64,000 nucleotides of DNA from positions 372,001-436,000 of the forward strand of contig NZ_QKWN01000001.1 of assembly GCF_007279655.1 (NCBI RefSeq), in the 5' to 3' direction. The notes beneath the pieces are model-generated. The model was not told where the DNA came from. It saw nothing but the letters and a program-made list of their open reading frames with translations, and made no database searches. Numbering within the stretch: the stretch's first letter is position 1; each line of letters begins with the position of its first letter. The DNA comes from Robertkochia solimangrovi. Its GTDB lineage: Bacteria; Bacteroidota; Bacteroidia; Flavobacteriales; Flavobacteriaceae. Shown here piece by piece: positions 17,743 to 26,424 of this stretch. The position numbers and the translations under genes were made by a program.

Positions 17743-18450
17743 TTACACCATGATCTCACCGGAGAAAAAAGCCTCCAGATCTTTAAGTGTTTCGGGGGAA
17801 GTTTGTATATCTTTTACCATATTCCCTTTTTCAAGCACCACAATTCTTTCACAAACCTCTGTTACATGCATCAGATCATGACTTGAAATAAGAACGGTCA
17901 CATCTTTCGTCATTTTCAGCTCTTTTAGAATTTTCTTCAGTCGAATCTGAGTGGTCGGATCCAGATTTGCAAAAGGCTCATCAAGTATAATAAGTTCCGG
18001 GTTGCCGATGAGCGATGCAACGATCCCAACTTTCTTCTGATTTCCTTTGGAAAGATCGCGAAGATACTTACGAACTCCGATGATTTCTCCATTGAAGAAA
18101 TCTTCAAAATCGGCTAACAGATTATCGACATCTGCTTTATTCTGATTTCTGAGCTCCCCGATAAAATAAAAGTATTCTTCTGGCGTCAAATACCCAATTA
18201 AAAACGTTTCATCGATAAATGCCGATGTATAAGGTTTCCATGATTCGCTCTCATTCACCTTGACATCTTTACTTTTAACAAAGCCTGTCGTGGGTCGAAT
18301 CAGATCAAGTAAAAGACTGAACAAGGTCGTTTTACCAGCCCCATTATTACCCACAAGTCCAAAGCTCTGACCTTTTGGAATGTCCAGCTCTTCAATATTT
18401 AAAACTTTTTGACCTTTATATGATTTTGAAAGTTCGGTAATGTATATCAT
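17743..18450 (-). CDS. ABC transporter ATP-binding protein
   Basis: A 235-residue ABC ATPase. Walker A GNNGAGKT is at 34-41, the signature LSKGN at 133-137 (a variant of LSGGQ), Walker B LIILDEP at 153-159, and the switch region SSHD near 190. It starts 8 bases after the membrane protein gene and is surely its partner. The pair most resembles export-type systems; the substrate is unknown. Confidence 0.9.
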   Translation of the reverse strand: MIYITELSKSYKGQKVLNIEELDIPKGQSFGLVGNNGAGKTTLFSLLLDLIRPTTGFVKSKDVKVNESESWKPYTSAFIDETFLIGYLTPEEYFYFIGELRNQNKADVDNLLADFEDFFNGEIIGVRKYLRDLSKGNQKKVGIVASLIGNPELIILDEPFANLDPTTQIRLKKILKELKMTKDVTVLISSHDLMHVTEVCERIVVLEKGNMVKDIQTSPETLKDLEAFFSGEIMV

Positions 18451-18458
18451 GATAATGA

Positions 18459-19931
18459 TTAATTTTTTTGTTTGTAAGCAGCTATGGTTTTATATTTTTC
18501 TGATTTATAGATCCCTTCGATAAGGTTAAAGACCTTTTCTTTAAAGGCAAATCCGAGCACCCCTGCACCGGCCACCAATATATAGCCCAGAACAGGACCC
18601 ACCGTATAGTGACCTATTGCATATAGTAACAATGGCAATACCAATTTTGGCAATGTCAACACCATGGTCTTAACATTGAAAGCTTGTTTATCACCAAAGG
18701 CCTTCTTATTGGACGTCAGATCGATAGGTGTTTTTATATAAGCTCCTCCCCATAAGACAATATGAGAATTAACTCCAATATTATAGATAGCCCCGACCAA
18801 TATTGCCGAGTATACCTCCCAGCCAAAATACAGATAGAAACTAGCCAGCAATGTTGAAATAACAGTAGCCATCACTACCAGCCACCATTTAGAGTTCAGA
18901 TAATCCCTGTACAGGATGTTCTGACTCATCATCAAGGGATAATAAGAACTATCCCAACTTGGAACAAACTGACCAAAGGTGAACAGAAAGCCTCCTGTAA
19001 CGAAAATACCAGCAAAGATTCTCCAAACAGGCCCTTCATAGGCCTCAATAGCACCGGTAAAGAACAATAACCCATAGAAGAGAAAAATGAAACTCATGAT
19101 CACTGAGGTACGAGACCTTTTGTTTCTTTTTATCAGCTTGATATCATTTTTAAGAAAGGTGGAGATACTCCCGAACCGATTGAGCCAGTCAAGATTTTCG
19201 GTAGAAACCGATTGCTTTTTAACCGAAAGCCCAGCATCCAGATACAGATTCTTTTTAAAATATTTAAACGCCGCAAAATATAGCAGGGCGAAGAATCCAA
19301 TCGGGATGACTACGAGTAAAGGTTGATCATAAACCGCATCGAATATATGATGTGTATATTTTGTAATGTCAAAATAACCGAGGTACATCAATACACCACA
19401 TACAATAACGATCACCAGAAAGGAATAGAAAAAAGCATCTACATCATTCAGGAAAACATTGATGAAATTATTCGAATAAATGAGGCATATGATCATGGCA
19501 AACCAAGCCAGTACATGCCATACCGGATAGCCATTACCCAAAAGAACAATAGTGAACGGTATAAAGAAAAAGAAATGTATGAGATTAAAAAAAGAGAACA
19601 CCGTCTTTCCAAGACTGAACGTTACAATCTTATTCTTGCTGAACGGAATATATAACAGCGGTTTAATATTCACTACCGGCATTTTCTGCATCATATATCT
19701 GATCATTAGGTCCACCGTAAAATAAAAGAAGAGAATTTTGTTAACGACACGGAGCGGATCCTGATGTAATTGATCCTGAATAATCTTAAAAGACAAAGCG
19801 CCCATCAGGGAAAACATTCCTATGAAATAAAGCGCCATGAATCCCATAAAGATCTTCATAGCCAAATTTGTTTGAAAGGATGCAGACCTTACAAAAGATT
19901 TCCATTGAAGGAAAATGAACTGTTTAAGCAT
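18459..19931 (-). CDS. DUF5687 family ABC transporter membrane protein
   Basis: A 490-residue membrane protein with roughly 10-12 helices and little soluble sequence. The N-terminus LKQFIFLQWKSFVRSASFQ is typical of ABC-2-like permeases that begin on the cytoplasmic side. It belongs to DUF5687, a flavobacterial family found beside ABC ATPases, and is followed 8 bases later by one. Membrane partner of that ATPase; cargo unknown. Confidence 0.8.
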   Translation of the reverse strand: MLKQFIFLQWKSFVRSASFQTNLAMKIFMGFMALYFIGMFSLMGALSFKIIQDQLHQDPLRVVNKILFFYFTVDLMIRYMMQKMPVVNIKPLLYIPFSKNKIVTFSLGKTVFSFFNLIHFFFFIPFTIVLLGNGYPVWHVLAWFAMIICLIYSNNFINVFLNDVDAFFYSFLVIVIVCGVLMYLGYFDITKYTHHIFDAVYDQPLLVVIPIGFFALLYFAAFKYFKKNLYLDAGLSVKKQSVSTENLDWLNRFGSISTFLKNDIKLIKRNKRSRTSVIMSFIFLFYGLLFFTGAIEAYEGPVWRIFAGIFVTGGFLFTFGQFVPSWDSSYYPLMMSQNILYRDYLNSKWWLVVMATVISTLLASFYLYFGWEVYSAILVGAIYNIGVNSHIVLWGGAYIKTPIDLTSNKKAFGDKQAFNVKTMVLTLPKLVLPLLLYAIGHYTVGPVLGYILVAGAGVLGFAFKEKVFNLIEGIYKSEKYKTIAAYKQKN

Positions 19932-20146
19932 GGTTGATTAATGGTTTTAATATGTATGTCACTTAATTGTCTAATTTGTTACAATTTACGTAGAAAACAC
20001 TGATTCTAATGAATGAAAGGAATTCTAACAAATAATACAGATAAAAGGATAATTCCTATGGTTCATACAGCATAAATTAAGATTAATACCTTAGAATTAT
20101 GACCTTAAAACCGATTCAAATTTTCTATTTTTACGAAAAATTTATT

Positions 20147-21199
20147 ATGACCCATTTTCACCCTTTAAAGGTAAAGGAACTGAGGCGACTAACGCCGAAT
20201 GCCGTAGCGCTGAACTTTGATCTGGATGCCGTATCAGGCAGTGATTTTTTATTTAAAGCAGGACAATATATTACTATAAAGAAAGAGTTCAACGGTAAAG
20301 AGATCCGCCGTTCTTATTCAATTTGCACGACTCCTTCTTCCGGTGAATTGGAAGTTGGAATCAAAAGAATGCCTGAAGGCACCTTTTCAGAATTTGCTAA
20401 TAGCGAATTGAAGGAAGGAGATATTCTGGAAGTACACAGCCCGGAAGGTAAATTCACTTTTGAACCCGCTAAAGGTGACTCCTCTTATATTGCTGCTTTC
20501 GCGGCCGGAAGTGGTATCACACCGATCATGAGCATCATGAAGACCGTTTTGGAAGAAACCGATCATAATTTCCTACTGGTCTTCGGAAATAAATCGATCT
20601 CGGAAACCATGTTCCACAAGGAAATTCTTGAACTGATCAGCACCTATCCTGACAGGTTATATGTTCAGTTCATATACAGCCGCACTCAGGAGGAAGACAG
20701 TATCTTTGGCAGAATTGAAAGATCGACGGTCAACTTCATCATAAAGAATAAATTCAAAGAAGCAAACTTCAAATGTTTTTATCTCTGTGGTCCTGAAGCC
20801 ATGGTTGAAACCATCTCAACAACCCTGCAGGAAAACGGAGTTTCAGAGGACACCATCAAAACTGAACTTTTTACCAGTGATGATGACGGAGCAGACATTT
20901 CTGACTCAATTGCAGCAGGCAAAACCCGGGTAAAAGTAATCGTGGATGATGAAGAATCAGAATTTGTGATGGATCGCAAACAACGGGTACTTGATGCTGT
21001 GCTCGCTGAAGATATCGATGCCCCATATTCCTGTCAGGGAGGTATCTGCAGCAGCTGTATCGCAAGACTTACAGAAGGTAAAGTTGAAATGGTTAAAAAT
21101 CAGATACTGACCGACAGTGAACTGGATGAAGGACTTATTCTTACCTGTCAGTCACACCCACTTACCGAATCGATCTCCATAGATTACGACGATGTTTAA
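20147..21199 (+). CDS. ferredoxin-type NAD(P)H oxidoreductase (PaaE-like)
   Basis: A 350-residue flavin/iron-sulfur reductase. The start at 20147 (MTHFHPLKVKEL) is chosen over an ATG 48 bases upstream because homologous proteins begin close to this beta strand. The domains in order are an FAD-binding barrel with RRSYSICTTP, an NAD(P)-binding domain with GSGITPIMS, and a C-terminal plant-type 2Fe-2S domain with CQGGICSSC and a fourth Cys in LTCQSHP. It passes electrons from NAD(P)H to an oxygenase or other acceptor, as PaaE does in the phenylacetyl-CoA epoxidase. No oxygenase gene is nearby, so the partner is unknown. Confidence 0.85.
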   Translation: MTHFHPLKVKELRRLTPNAVALNFDLDAVSGSDFLFKAGQYITIKKEFNGKEIRRSYSICTTPSSGELEVGIKRMPEGTFSEFANSELKEGDILEVHSPEGKFTFEPAKGDSSYIAAFAAGSGITPIMSIMKTVLEETDHNFLLVFGNKSISETMFHKEILELISTYPDRLYVQFIYSRTQEEDSIFGRIERSTVNFIIKNKFKEANFKCFYLCGPEAMVETISTTLQENGVSEDTIKTELFTSDDDGADISDSIAAGKTRVKVIVDDEESEFVMDRKQRVLDAVLAEDIDAPYSCQGGICSSCIARLTEGKVEMVKNQILTDSELDEGLILTCQSHPLTESISIDYDDV

Positions 21200-21210
21200 A
21201 AAGAAAATTT

Positions 21211-21238
21211 AAGAGGATGTGAAAGCATCCTCTTTTCA
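21211..21238 (+). terminator. Rho-independent terminator after the reductase gene
   Basis: The stem AAGAGGATG (21211-21219) pairs perfectly with CATCCTCTT (21226-21234) across a 6-base loop, and Ts follow. Confidence 0.8.
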
Positions 21239-21355
21239 TATCTTTCGATGCATTGAGTCTTCGAAATACCTAAACTTGCAAAACACCTGAGCCATCTATG
21301 CAAAGGAGATCAACATCGGTTAATTCCAAATTTTCATCGCATTTCCGAAGCAATA

Positions 21356-22093
21356 TTATTTCCAATAATCCGCCACCCATTTCGCCGGACGAACATATCG
21401 ATACCATTTACCTCTTCCGCCTTCAATAGCTTTATGAGGGTTGATCTCACCATGGAAAATGATTATTTTGGCGCCTTTTGTAATCTTTGGAGTTTTCCAG
21501 AAAGCGATCGGAAATCTGGAAACACAGTCATATTTGAAACTCGGACACCATTCTTTTGGCCAGTAGTTCAAATATCCCTTTTCATTTACCGCCCAGGTAA
21601 GATATTCCTGTTCATTGCGGTGTTGCTTTCTAATATTTTCGAAGTTTTCCACGAAGTAATCGAAAACATAACCGTGCTTTCCTATTTCGAATCGATATAC
21701 CGATGAATTACCGGTGATTCTCCAGGATTTCCATGTATAATCCTTGATGATCCTGAACGGAGCATCATCTTCAAAAAAACAATCAATATTATCTACGATC
21801 ACTATATCAAGATCAAGGAATAATGCGGTTCCTTCCAATCCATAAAGATCTTCCTTCAAGGTAGTCAACTTCTTCCACATACGCTCTGGAAGATTTCCGG
21901 GTATGTCAATCTCAGGAATCGGGAAACATTTGATCTGATCTTCTATACCTGTCTCATCATCCGTAAAACAAACCATGGTGAAGGGTAACGACAAATTGCG
22001 TTTAACCATGGAGTAAAGTCTGTTAACATAGGTTGCATCATACAGGGTCCCCCATTTCATGCAGAATATATGGATGTTCTTGTGTTTGGACAT
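21356..22093 (-). CDS. glycosyltransferase (GT8-like)
   Basis: A 245-residue protein of GT-A type. The motif FLDLDIVIVD (92-101) holds a DxD-like metal/nucleotide-sugar site (Asp94/Asp96) typical of GT8-like transferases. The N-terminal strand (NIHIFCMKWG) and a C-terminal IIIFHGEINPHK segment resemble LPS glycosyltransferases that share an HG-x-NPHK-like ending. There is no membrane segment. It lies 54 bases after the DUF4254 gene on the same strand, so both may act on LPS or another surface glycan. Donor and acceptor are unknown. Confidence 0.7.
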   Translation of the reverse strand: MSKHKNIHIFCMKWGTLYDATYVNRLYSMVKRNLSLPFTMVCFTDDETGIEDQIKCFPIPEIDIPGNLPERMWKKLTTLKEDLYGLEGTALFLDLDIVIVDNIDCFFEDDAPFRIIKDYTWKSWRITGNSSVYRFEIGKHGYVFDYFVENFENIRKQHRNEQEYLTWAVNEKGYLNYWPKEWCPSFKYDCVSRFPIAFWKTPKITKGAKIIIFHGEINPHKAIEGGRGKWYRYVRPAKWVADYWK

Positions 22094-22147
22094 AAATCTT
22101 AATTATAGATTATAAATGGTGAATTATAATCATTGAAAAATAAACCT

Positions 22148-22756
22148 TTAGCTTTTCTTTTGGTATAAAACAGGATTCAGCTCCTCATCGTTATACATCT
22201 TCATTTGCTTGTATACTTTCATATACTTACTTCCTGATTCAATATCATTTAACAACTGATCGATGGCTGTAGAGAGGTCCACCCGTTGTTCCAGCAAAAC
22301 ATTTAGCTTTTCCTGGCATTTAGCGCGGTGTGCATCACTGGCATCTTTACGCGCTGCCTCCTCTTTCATATGATAGATCTTCAATGCAAGTATGGAAAGA
22401 CGATCGATCGCCCAGGCCGGACTTTCTGTATTGATAGTAGCATTTGCTGATGGAACCACTGATTTATATTTATCCAGAAAATAGCTGTCGAGGTATTCCA
22501 CCATATCGGTACGTTCCTGATTGGAAGCATCGATCTTTCTTTTCAATTCAAGTGCTGCAACCGGTTCAATTTTAGGATCTCTGATGATGTCTTCATAATG
22601 CCACTGCACTGTATCGATCCAGTTTTTATGATACAAAAGATGCGAAATATCCTTATCCGCGAAGGGATTGACCAACTCCTGATAGACATCGTCTTTTATA
22701 TGGTAATTACTGATACTTTTTTCGAAGATTTCAAATGCAAAATCACTAAAACTCAT
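22148..22756 (-). CDS. DUF4254 domain protein
   Basis: A 202-residue, all-helical, soluble protein of the DUF4254 family. Recognisable segments are LLYHKNWIDTVQWHYEDIIRDP, NQERTDMVEYLD, and INTESPAWAIDRLSILALKIYHM. No signal peptide and no catalytic motif I can name. The family often sits beside glycosyltransferase genes, as here. Upstream, CAAATATA on the + strand (TATATTTG read on the minus strand) is a good -7 box, so it probably starts a two-gene unit with the GT8-like gene. Confidence 0.8.
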   Translation of the reverse strand: MSFSDFAFEIFEKSISNYHIKDDVYQELVNPFADKDISHLLYHKNWIDTVQWHYEDIIRDPKIEPVAALELKRKIDASNQERTDMVEYLDSYFLDKYKSVVPSANATINTESPAWAIDRLSILALKIYHMKEEAARKDASDAHRAKCQEKLNVLLEQRVDLSTAIDQLLNDIESGSKYMKVYKQMKMYNDEELNPVLYQKKS

Positions 22757-22776
22757 TCCATTTTCTTTTAGAATTG

Positions 22777-22784
22777 CAAATATA
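22777..22784 (-). promoter_or_regulatory. candidate -7 box for the DUF4254 gene
   Basis: TATATTTG on the minus strand, 20 bases before the start codon, matches TAnnTTTG exactly. I see no clear TTG at the -33 distance. Confidence 0.35.
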
Positions 22785-22903
22785 CAATTTTAGAGCCATT
22801 ACCGGCTCAGTGATAGAAGCATCATCAGTGATATTAGGAACAATAGTGCTCTATGCAAGAAATTAAATACTAAAAACATTATTTTTAGCGAAAGTAAAAT
22901 AAG

Positions 22904-23341
22904 ATGAATAAGATTGAACATATCGGAATTGCCGTAAAGAATCTGGAAGAAAGCAATAAAGTATACAGCGCACTCTTAAACATAGCACCCTATAAAGAGG
23001 AGGAAGTTATTTCAGAAGGTGTAAAAACTTCCTTCTTTGAAATAGGTCAAAGTAAAATCGAATTACTGGAAGCCACTAATCCCGATAGCCCTATCGCTAA
23101 ATTTATCGCCAGAAAAGGTGAAGGTATTCATCACATCGCCTATGAGGTAACGGATATAAGAAGTGAAGTTAAACGACTTCAAGAAGCGGGGTTTGAGATC
23201 ATCAATGAAACACCAAAAGCAGGAGCCGACAATAAGTGGGTTGTTTTTCTTCATCCAAGATCGACCAACGGGGTTCTCATAGAACTTTGCCAGGAGAGAC
23301 GGGGTGATAGTGACATTAGTGATACTGGTGACAATAGATAA
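22904..23341 (+). CDS. mce: methylmalonyl-CoA epimerase
   Basis: A 145-residue VOC-superfamily enzyme that interconverts the (R) and (S) forms of methylmalonyl-CoA in propionate/succinate metabolism. The likely metal ligands are His6 (EHIGIAV), His76/77 (HHIAYEV) and Glu127 (VLIELCQE). Related enzymes usually end within a few residues of LIELCQE. Here about 12 extra residues (GDSDISDTGDNR) are encoded by a GTGACA-type repeat at the 3' end. No mutase genes are nearby. Confidence 0.92.
   Translation: MNKIEHIGIAVKNLEESNKVYSALLNIAPYKEEEVISEGVKTSFFEIGQSKIELLEATNPDSPIAKFIARKGEGIHHIAYEVTDIRSEVKRLQEAGFEIINETPKAGADNKWVVFLHPRSTNGVLIELCQERRGDSDISDTGDNR
23299..23341. repeat. GTGACA-type iterons inside the mce 3' end
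   Basis: About four 9-base units (GTGATA, GTGACATTA, GTGATACTG, GTGACAATA). They are translated as the last residues of the epimerase. Confidence 0.55.
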
Positions 23342-23589
23342 AAAAATCAATTCTCAATTTTAAATGCTCAATTGATTTAGTTATAAGGTTACTTGTTACG
23401 TTGTGAAAGAGTAAACAGTAATGCAGTGAACTGTTTTCTGTTTAGTGACCTGTTGCGGAGTTACAAAGTTACAGGGTAATAGCGTTCATTGCTTACAACA
23501 CATAGCTCATAATTTGACTTCGGTTACTTGTTACATGGTGAAGCTGTAAACTGTTTTCCGTTTCCTGTTTTCTAAGGATATGGTAAAAT
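23342..23589. repeat. intergenic region with degenerate GTTAC/GTAAAC repeats
   Basis: The gap of nearly 300 bases between mce and the DUF6341 gene has no credible gene. It has two related blocks, at about 23388-23480 and 23520-23578. Both start GTTACTTGTTAC and continue with GTGAA, GTAAAC and CTGTTTTC motifs. They resemble the tract at 58494-58590. Confidence 0.5.
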
Positions 23590-23590
23590 A

Positions 23591-23617
23591 AAAAGCCCCC
23601 GAAATACGGAGGCTTTT
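23591..23617 (-). terminator. terminator after the DUF6341 gene
   Basis: AAAAGCCCCCG (23591-23601) pairs with CGGAGGCTTTT (23607-23617) with one mismatch. The minus-strand transcript continues into a U-rich stretch. Confidence 0.7.
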
Positions 23618-23639
23618 ATGGTATAGTTAAAATATTTTC

Positions 23640-23861
23640 TTAAATATAGGAATGAGCAGAAACATCTTTTCTTTCTTCGTTGTTATCATTGAAACTTTTC
23701 AATTGCAACATCCAGTAAATAAAAGCGGCAAATCCGATTGCCATAAAGATCCAGCTAATGGTACTAGCAGCCCACCAACTATCCATAAAACGCAAGGCAT
23801 TCATCGGTTGGAATAAATAATCTTCAAATAAGTGCTGGATACCGTAGAAAAAATCACTCAT
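23640..23861 (-). CDS. DUF6341 family small membrane protein
   Basis: A 73-residue protein. The start at 23861 (MSDFFYGIQ) is preferred because the 13 upstream in-frame residues overlap the divergent promoter region. One membrane helix is clear (about 33-50, WIFMAIGFAAFIYWMLQL), preceded by an amphipathic segment FEDYLFQPMNALRF. It belongs to a small flavobacterial family (DUF6341) of unknown role, divergent from the DUF6427 gene. Confidence 0.75.
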   Translation of the reverse strand: MSDFFYGIQHLFEDYLFQPMNALRFMDSWWAASTISWIFMAIGFAAFIYWMLQLKSFNDNNEERKDVSAHSYI

Positions 23862-23909
23862 GAGTAAAAGATATATTAAATTTACCTGGCAAAAATACAA
23901 AAACCCAAC

Positions 23910-24848
23910 ATGATTACAAGCATTTTTGGACGTTCAAAACCAATAAATTTAATAATACTTGGGATAACCCTATTCATTTTTGTTTTGGCATACTACCTAA
24001 GTGATGAGCATATCGGCTTTAATGTCAGCAGATTGCCTTCATATTTAGGGATGGTAATTCTGACATATTTCACGATGTTGGTCGTAGGCTTCATCAATAA
24101 AAAAAATCAATTCACGGGTAATAACTCTTATTTAAGCCTGTTTTTCATATTATTCCTGTGTATGTTTCCGGGAGTATTCAATGATTCGAACATGTTATTT
24201 TCGAATCTTTTCATTTTGTTTGCTTTTCGAAGAATTGTCAATATGCGTTCAGGACATCAGGTCAAGCTAAAGATCTTAGATGCATCGATATGGGTTTGTA
24301 TAGCTACTTTATTTTATCCATGGGCTGCCTTATTCTTTATATTAGTTTTTACAGGGATCTTTCTTTACGGTTCCAATGACCTGAAAAACATCCTGATCCC
24401 TTTTGTTGCAGTACTCTTTACGGGGCTATTGACAATTACTTATTTGATGTATTTTAAAGATCTAAGTGTTATACAAACCGCAATAGAATACAGGCCGGAA
24501 TTACATATCAACAAATATCGCAACGCCAGATTTTTCATTCCGCTGTTGTTCATGCTTGGGTTCGGATTTATCTCCACAGTAATTTACGTAGCGAATATAA
24601 GTAGGGTAGCCTATAAATCGAGTGTGCCTGTTTTTCTGCTTCTTGTATATATGGGAATAGCGCTGACGGTCGGAATGCTTGATGAACGCAATGGCAGTAC
24701 CGAACTCATATTTCTGGGTTTTCCTTTGACGCTACTTATGGTAAAATACCTCGAAACCGTAAAACGATACTGGCTTAAAGAACTTTATCTATGGCTCTAT
24801 ATCTCAATTCCGTTAACTGTTCTGATCTTGGGAATCCTAAGAGATTAG
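23910..24848 (+). CDS. DUF6427 family membrane protein
   Basis: A 312-residue integral membrane protein with about 8-9 hydrophobic helices and a short basic N-terminus (MITSIFGRSKPIN). No catalytic motif. It matches the flavobacterial DUF6427 family by length and layout. Divergent from DUF6341 and convergent with purD. The function is unknown. Confidence 0.75.
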   Translation: MITSIFGRSKPINLIILGITLFIFVLAYYLSDEHIGFNVSRLPSYLGMVILTYFTMLVVGFINKKNQFTGNNSYLSLFFILFLCMFPGVFNDSNMLFSNLFILFAFRRIVNMRSGHQVKLKILDASIWVCIATLFYPWAALFFILVFTGIFLYGSNDLKNILIPFVAVLFTGLLTITYLMYFKDLSVIQTAIEYRPELHINKYRNARFFIPLLFMLGFGFISTVIYVANISRVAYKSSVPVFLLLVYMGIALTVGMLDERNGSTELIFLGFPLTLLMVKYLETVKRYWLKELYLWLYISIPLTVLILGILRD

Positions 24849-24916
24849 TAACTTTTAAAACATCACAAGTACGTAAAAATCATTGCATCACTTGATCTAT
24901 ACAAACAAAGGAGTCC

Positions 24917-24958
24917 GCCTGGCCGGCAGACTGGGTTATCGCATTCTAGTGGCCAGGC
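24917..24958. terminator. inverted repeat between DUF6427 and purD genes
   Basis: GCCTGGCC (24917-24924) and GGCCAGGC (24951-24958) are perfect inverted copies around a 26-base loop. Ts follow on the + strand. They lie between two convergent genes, so this may terminate transcription of DUF6427. The loop is long for a classical terminator. Confidence 0.4.
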
Positions 24959-24968
24959 AGATTTTTAT

Positions 24969-26240
24969 TTATAAATCGAATCCCAGATCCTTTCTGTAAT
25001 ACATCCCTTCAAAATCCATTTTAGATACGCTTTCATACGATTTCTGAAGTGCTTCTTTAAAATCCTCTCCATAAGAAGTCACAGCGATCACGCGTCCTCC
25101 TGAGGTAACCACCTGTCCGTCCTTAAAGGTAGTTCCAGCATGGAATACTATAGAATCCGCAATTGCATCGATACCACTTATCACCTTCCCTTTCTCATAG
25201 GCTTCGGGATACCCGCCAGATACGGTCATTACTGTTGTGGCAGTTCGATCATCGATTTCCAGCGATACTTTGTCAAGCGTACCTGTTGCCGTTGCTTTCA
25301 GAAGATCTACCATATCAGTTTTAATACGGGGGATCACAACTTCAGTTTCGGGGTCGCCCATTCGAACATTGTATTCGATCACATACGGCTCTTCTCCAAC
25401 TTTTATAAGTCCGATAAAAACAAAGCCTTTGTAAGGGATACCATCTTTGCTAAAACCGTCGATGGTTGGTTTTATAATTCGCTCTTCAACTTTCTGCATG
25501 AATATTTCATCAGCAAAAGGCACCGGCGAAATTGCCCCCATACCTCCGGTATTTAATCCGGTATCTCCTTCCCCTATTCGCTTATAGTCTTTAGCGGTTG
25601 GCAGAGTGACATAGTTCTTACCGTCGGTAAGAACAAAAACACTGAGTTCAATACCACTTAGAAACTCTTCGATCACCACCTTGGTACTAGCGTTACCGAA
25701 TTTAGCGTCAACAAGCATACTTTTAAGCTCATTTTTAGCTTCGTTCAGGTCTGAGAGTATCAGTACCCCTTTTCCAGCCGCAAGTCCATCTGCTTTGAGC
25801 ACATAAGGTGGGCTTAATTTTTCAAGAAATGCATATCCGGCCTCCAGGCTTTTTTCGGTAAAACATTCATATGCCGCAGTAGGGATATTATGGCGTAGCA
25901 TAAATTCCTTCGCGAATTGCTTGCTACCTTCAAGAATAGCCCCGGCTTTTTGCGGTCCGATTACAGGAATTGCCCGTAAGGCTTCATCCTGTAAAAAGAA
26001 ATCATGAATACCTTTCACCAACGGATCCTCCGGACCAACAACCACGAGGTCTATCTCTTCATCAATAACCAGCTTTTTTACGGCTTCGAAATCATCAGCA
26101 GCGATCGGTACATTTACAGCGATCTCATGAGTTCCTGCATTTCCGGGAGCAACAAATAATTTCTCGGTTTGAGGGGATTGTGCAATCTTCCAGGTCAGGG
26201 TATGTTCACGGCCTCCGGAGCCGAGGATAAGGATGTTCAT
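24969..26240 (-). CDS. purD: phosphoribosylamine-glycine ligase (GARS)
   Basis: A 423-residue ATP-grasp enzyme of purine synthesis that joins glycine to phosphoribosylamine. The N-terminal domain starts MNILILGSGGREHTL. The ATP-grasp core has VVVGPEDPL, SKQFAKEFM, YVLKADGLAAGKGV, and the metal-binding YNVRMGDPETEV. The C-terminal domain ends with HAGT and SGGRVIAVTS. Full length for the family. It is a single-gene unit between convergent DUF6427 and the polysaccharide locus. Confidence 0.98.
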   Translation of the reverse strand: MNILILGSGGREHTLTWKIAQSPQTEKLFVAPGNAGTHEIAVNVPIAADDFEAVKKLVIDEEIDLVVVGPEDPLVKGIHDFFLQDEALRAIPVIGPQKAGAILEGSKQFAKEFMLRHNIPTAAYECFTEKSLEAGYAFLEKLSPPYVLKADGLAAGKGVLILSDLNEAKNELKSMLVDAKFGNASTKVVIEEFLSGIELSVFVLTDGKNYVTLPTAKDYKRIGEGDTGLNTGGMGAISPVPFADEIFMQKVEERIIKPTIDGFSKDGIPYKGFVFIGLIKVGEEPYVIEYNVRMGDPETEVVIPRIKTDMVDLLKATATGTLDKVSLEIDDRTATTVMTVSGGYPEAYEKGKVISGIDAIADSIVFHAGTTFKDGQVVTSGGRVIAVTSYGEDFKEALQKSYESVSKMDFEGMYYRKDLGFDL

Positions 26241-26274
26241 GATTGAAAAATTATAAGATTCTAATATTAAAATG

Positions 26275-26282
26275 CAAAGATA
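26275..26282 (-). promoter_or_regulatory. candidate -7 box for purD
   Basis: TATCTTTG on the minus strand, 34 bases before the purD start, matches TAnnTTTG exactly. There is no clean TTG at -33. No PurR-like operator or riboswitch was seen. Confidence 0.35.
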
Positions 26283-26424
26283 TGGATTTATGCCTATTGG
26301 TCACCTTCCGACTATAACTTACGAACCGCTGTAATGAAGCAATAAGTGATTCAATCAGAAAGGCAAGTCTAAACCTCCTCCAAAAGAAAGCAATTTATTA
26401 AATACACTAAAAGCAGATATGTGT

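Noticed and set aside
17457-17759. 100-residue frame on the minus strand between sprE and the ABC ATPase gene
   Set aside because: It consists of iteron and dispersed-element DNA, overlaps the ABC ATPase 3' end and the sprE upstream frame, and has no recognisable family.
24895-24968. Fourth copy of the dispersed element at the DUF6427-purD junction
   Set aside because: Only a short GGCAGACTGG-like resemblance; it lacks the TTAAAAT core, and is better read as an inverted repeat/terminator.
26283-26424. Purine riboswitch upstream of purD
   Set aside because: No conserved riboswitch core could be recognised; only a -7 box stands out.
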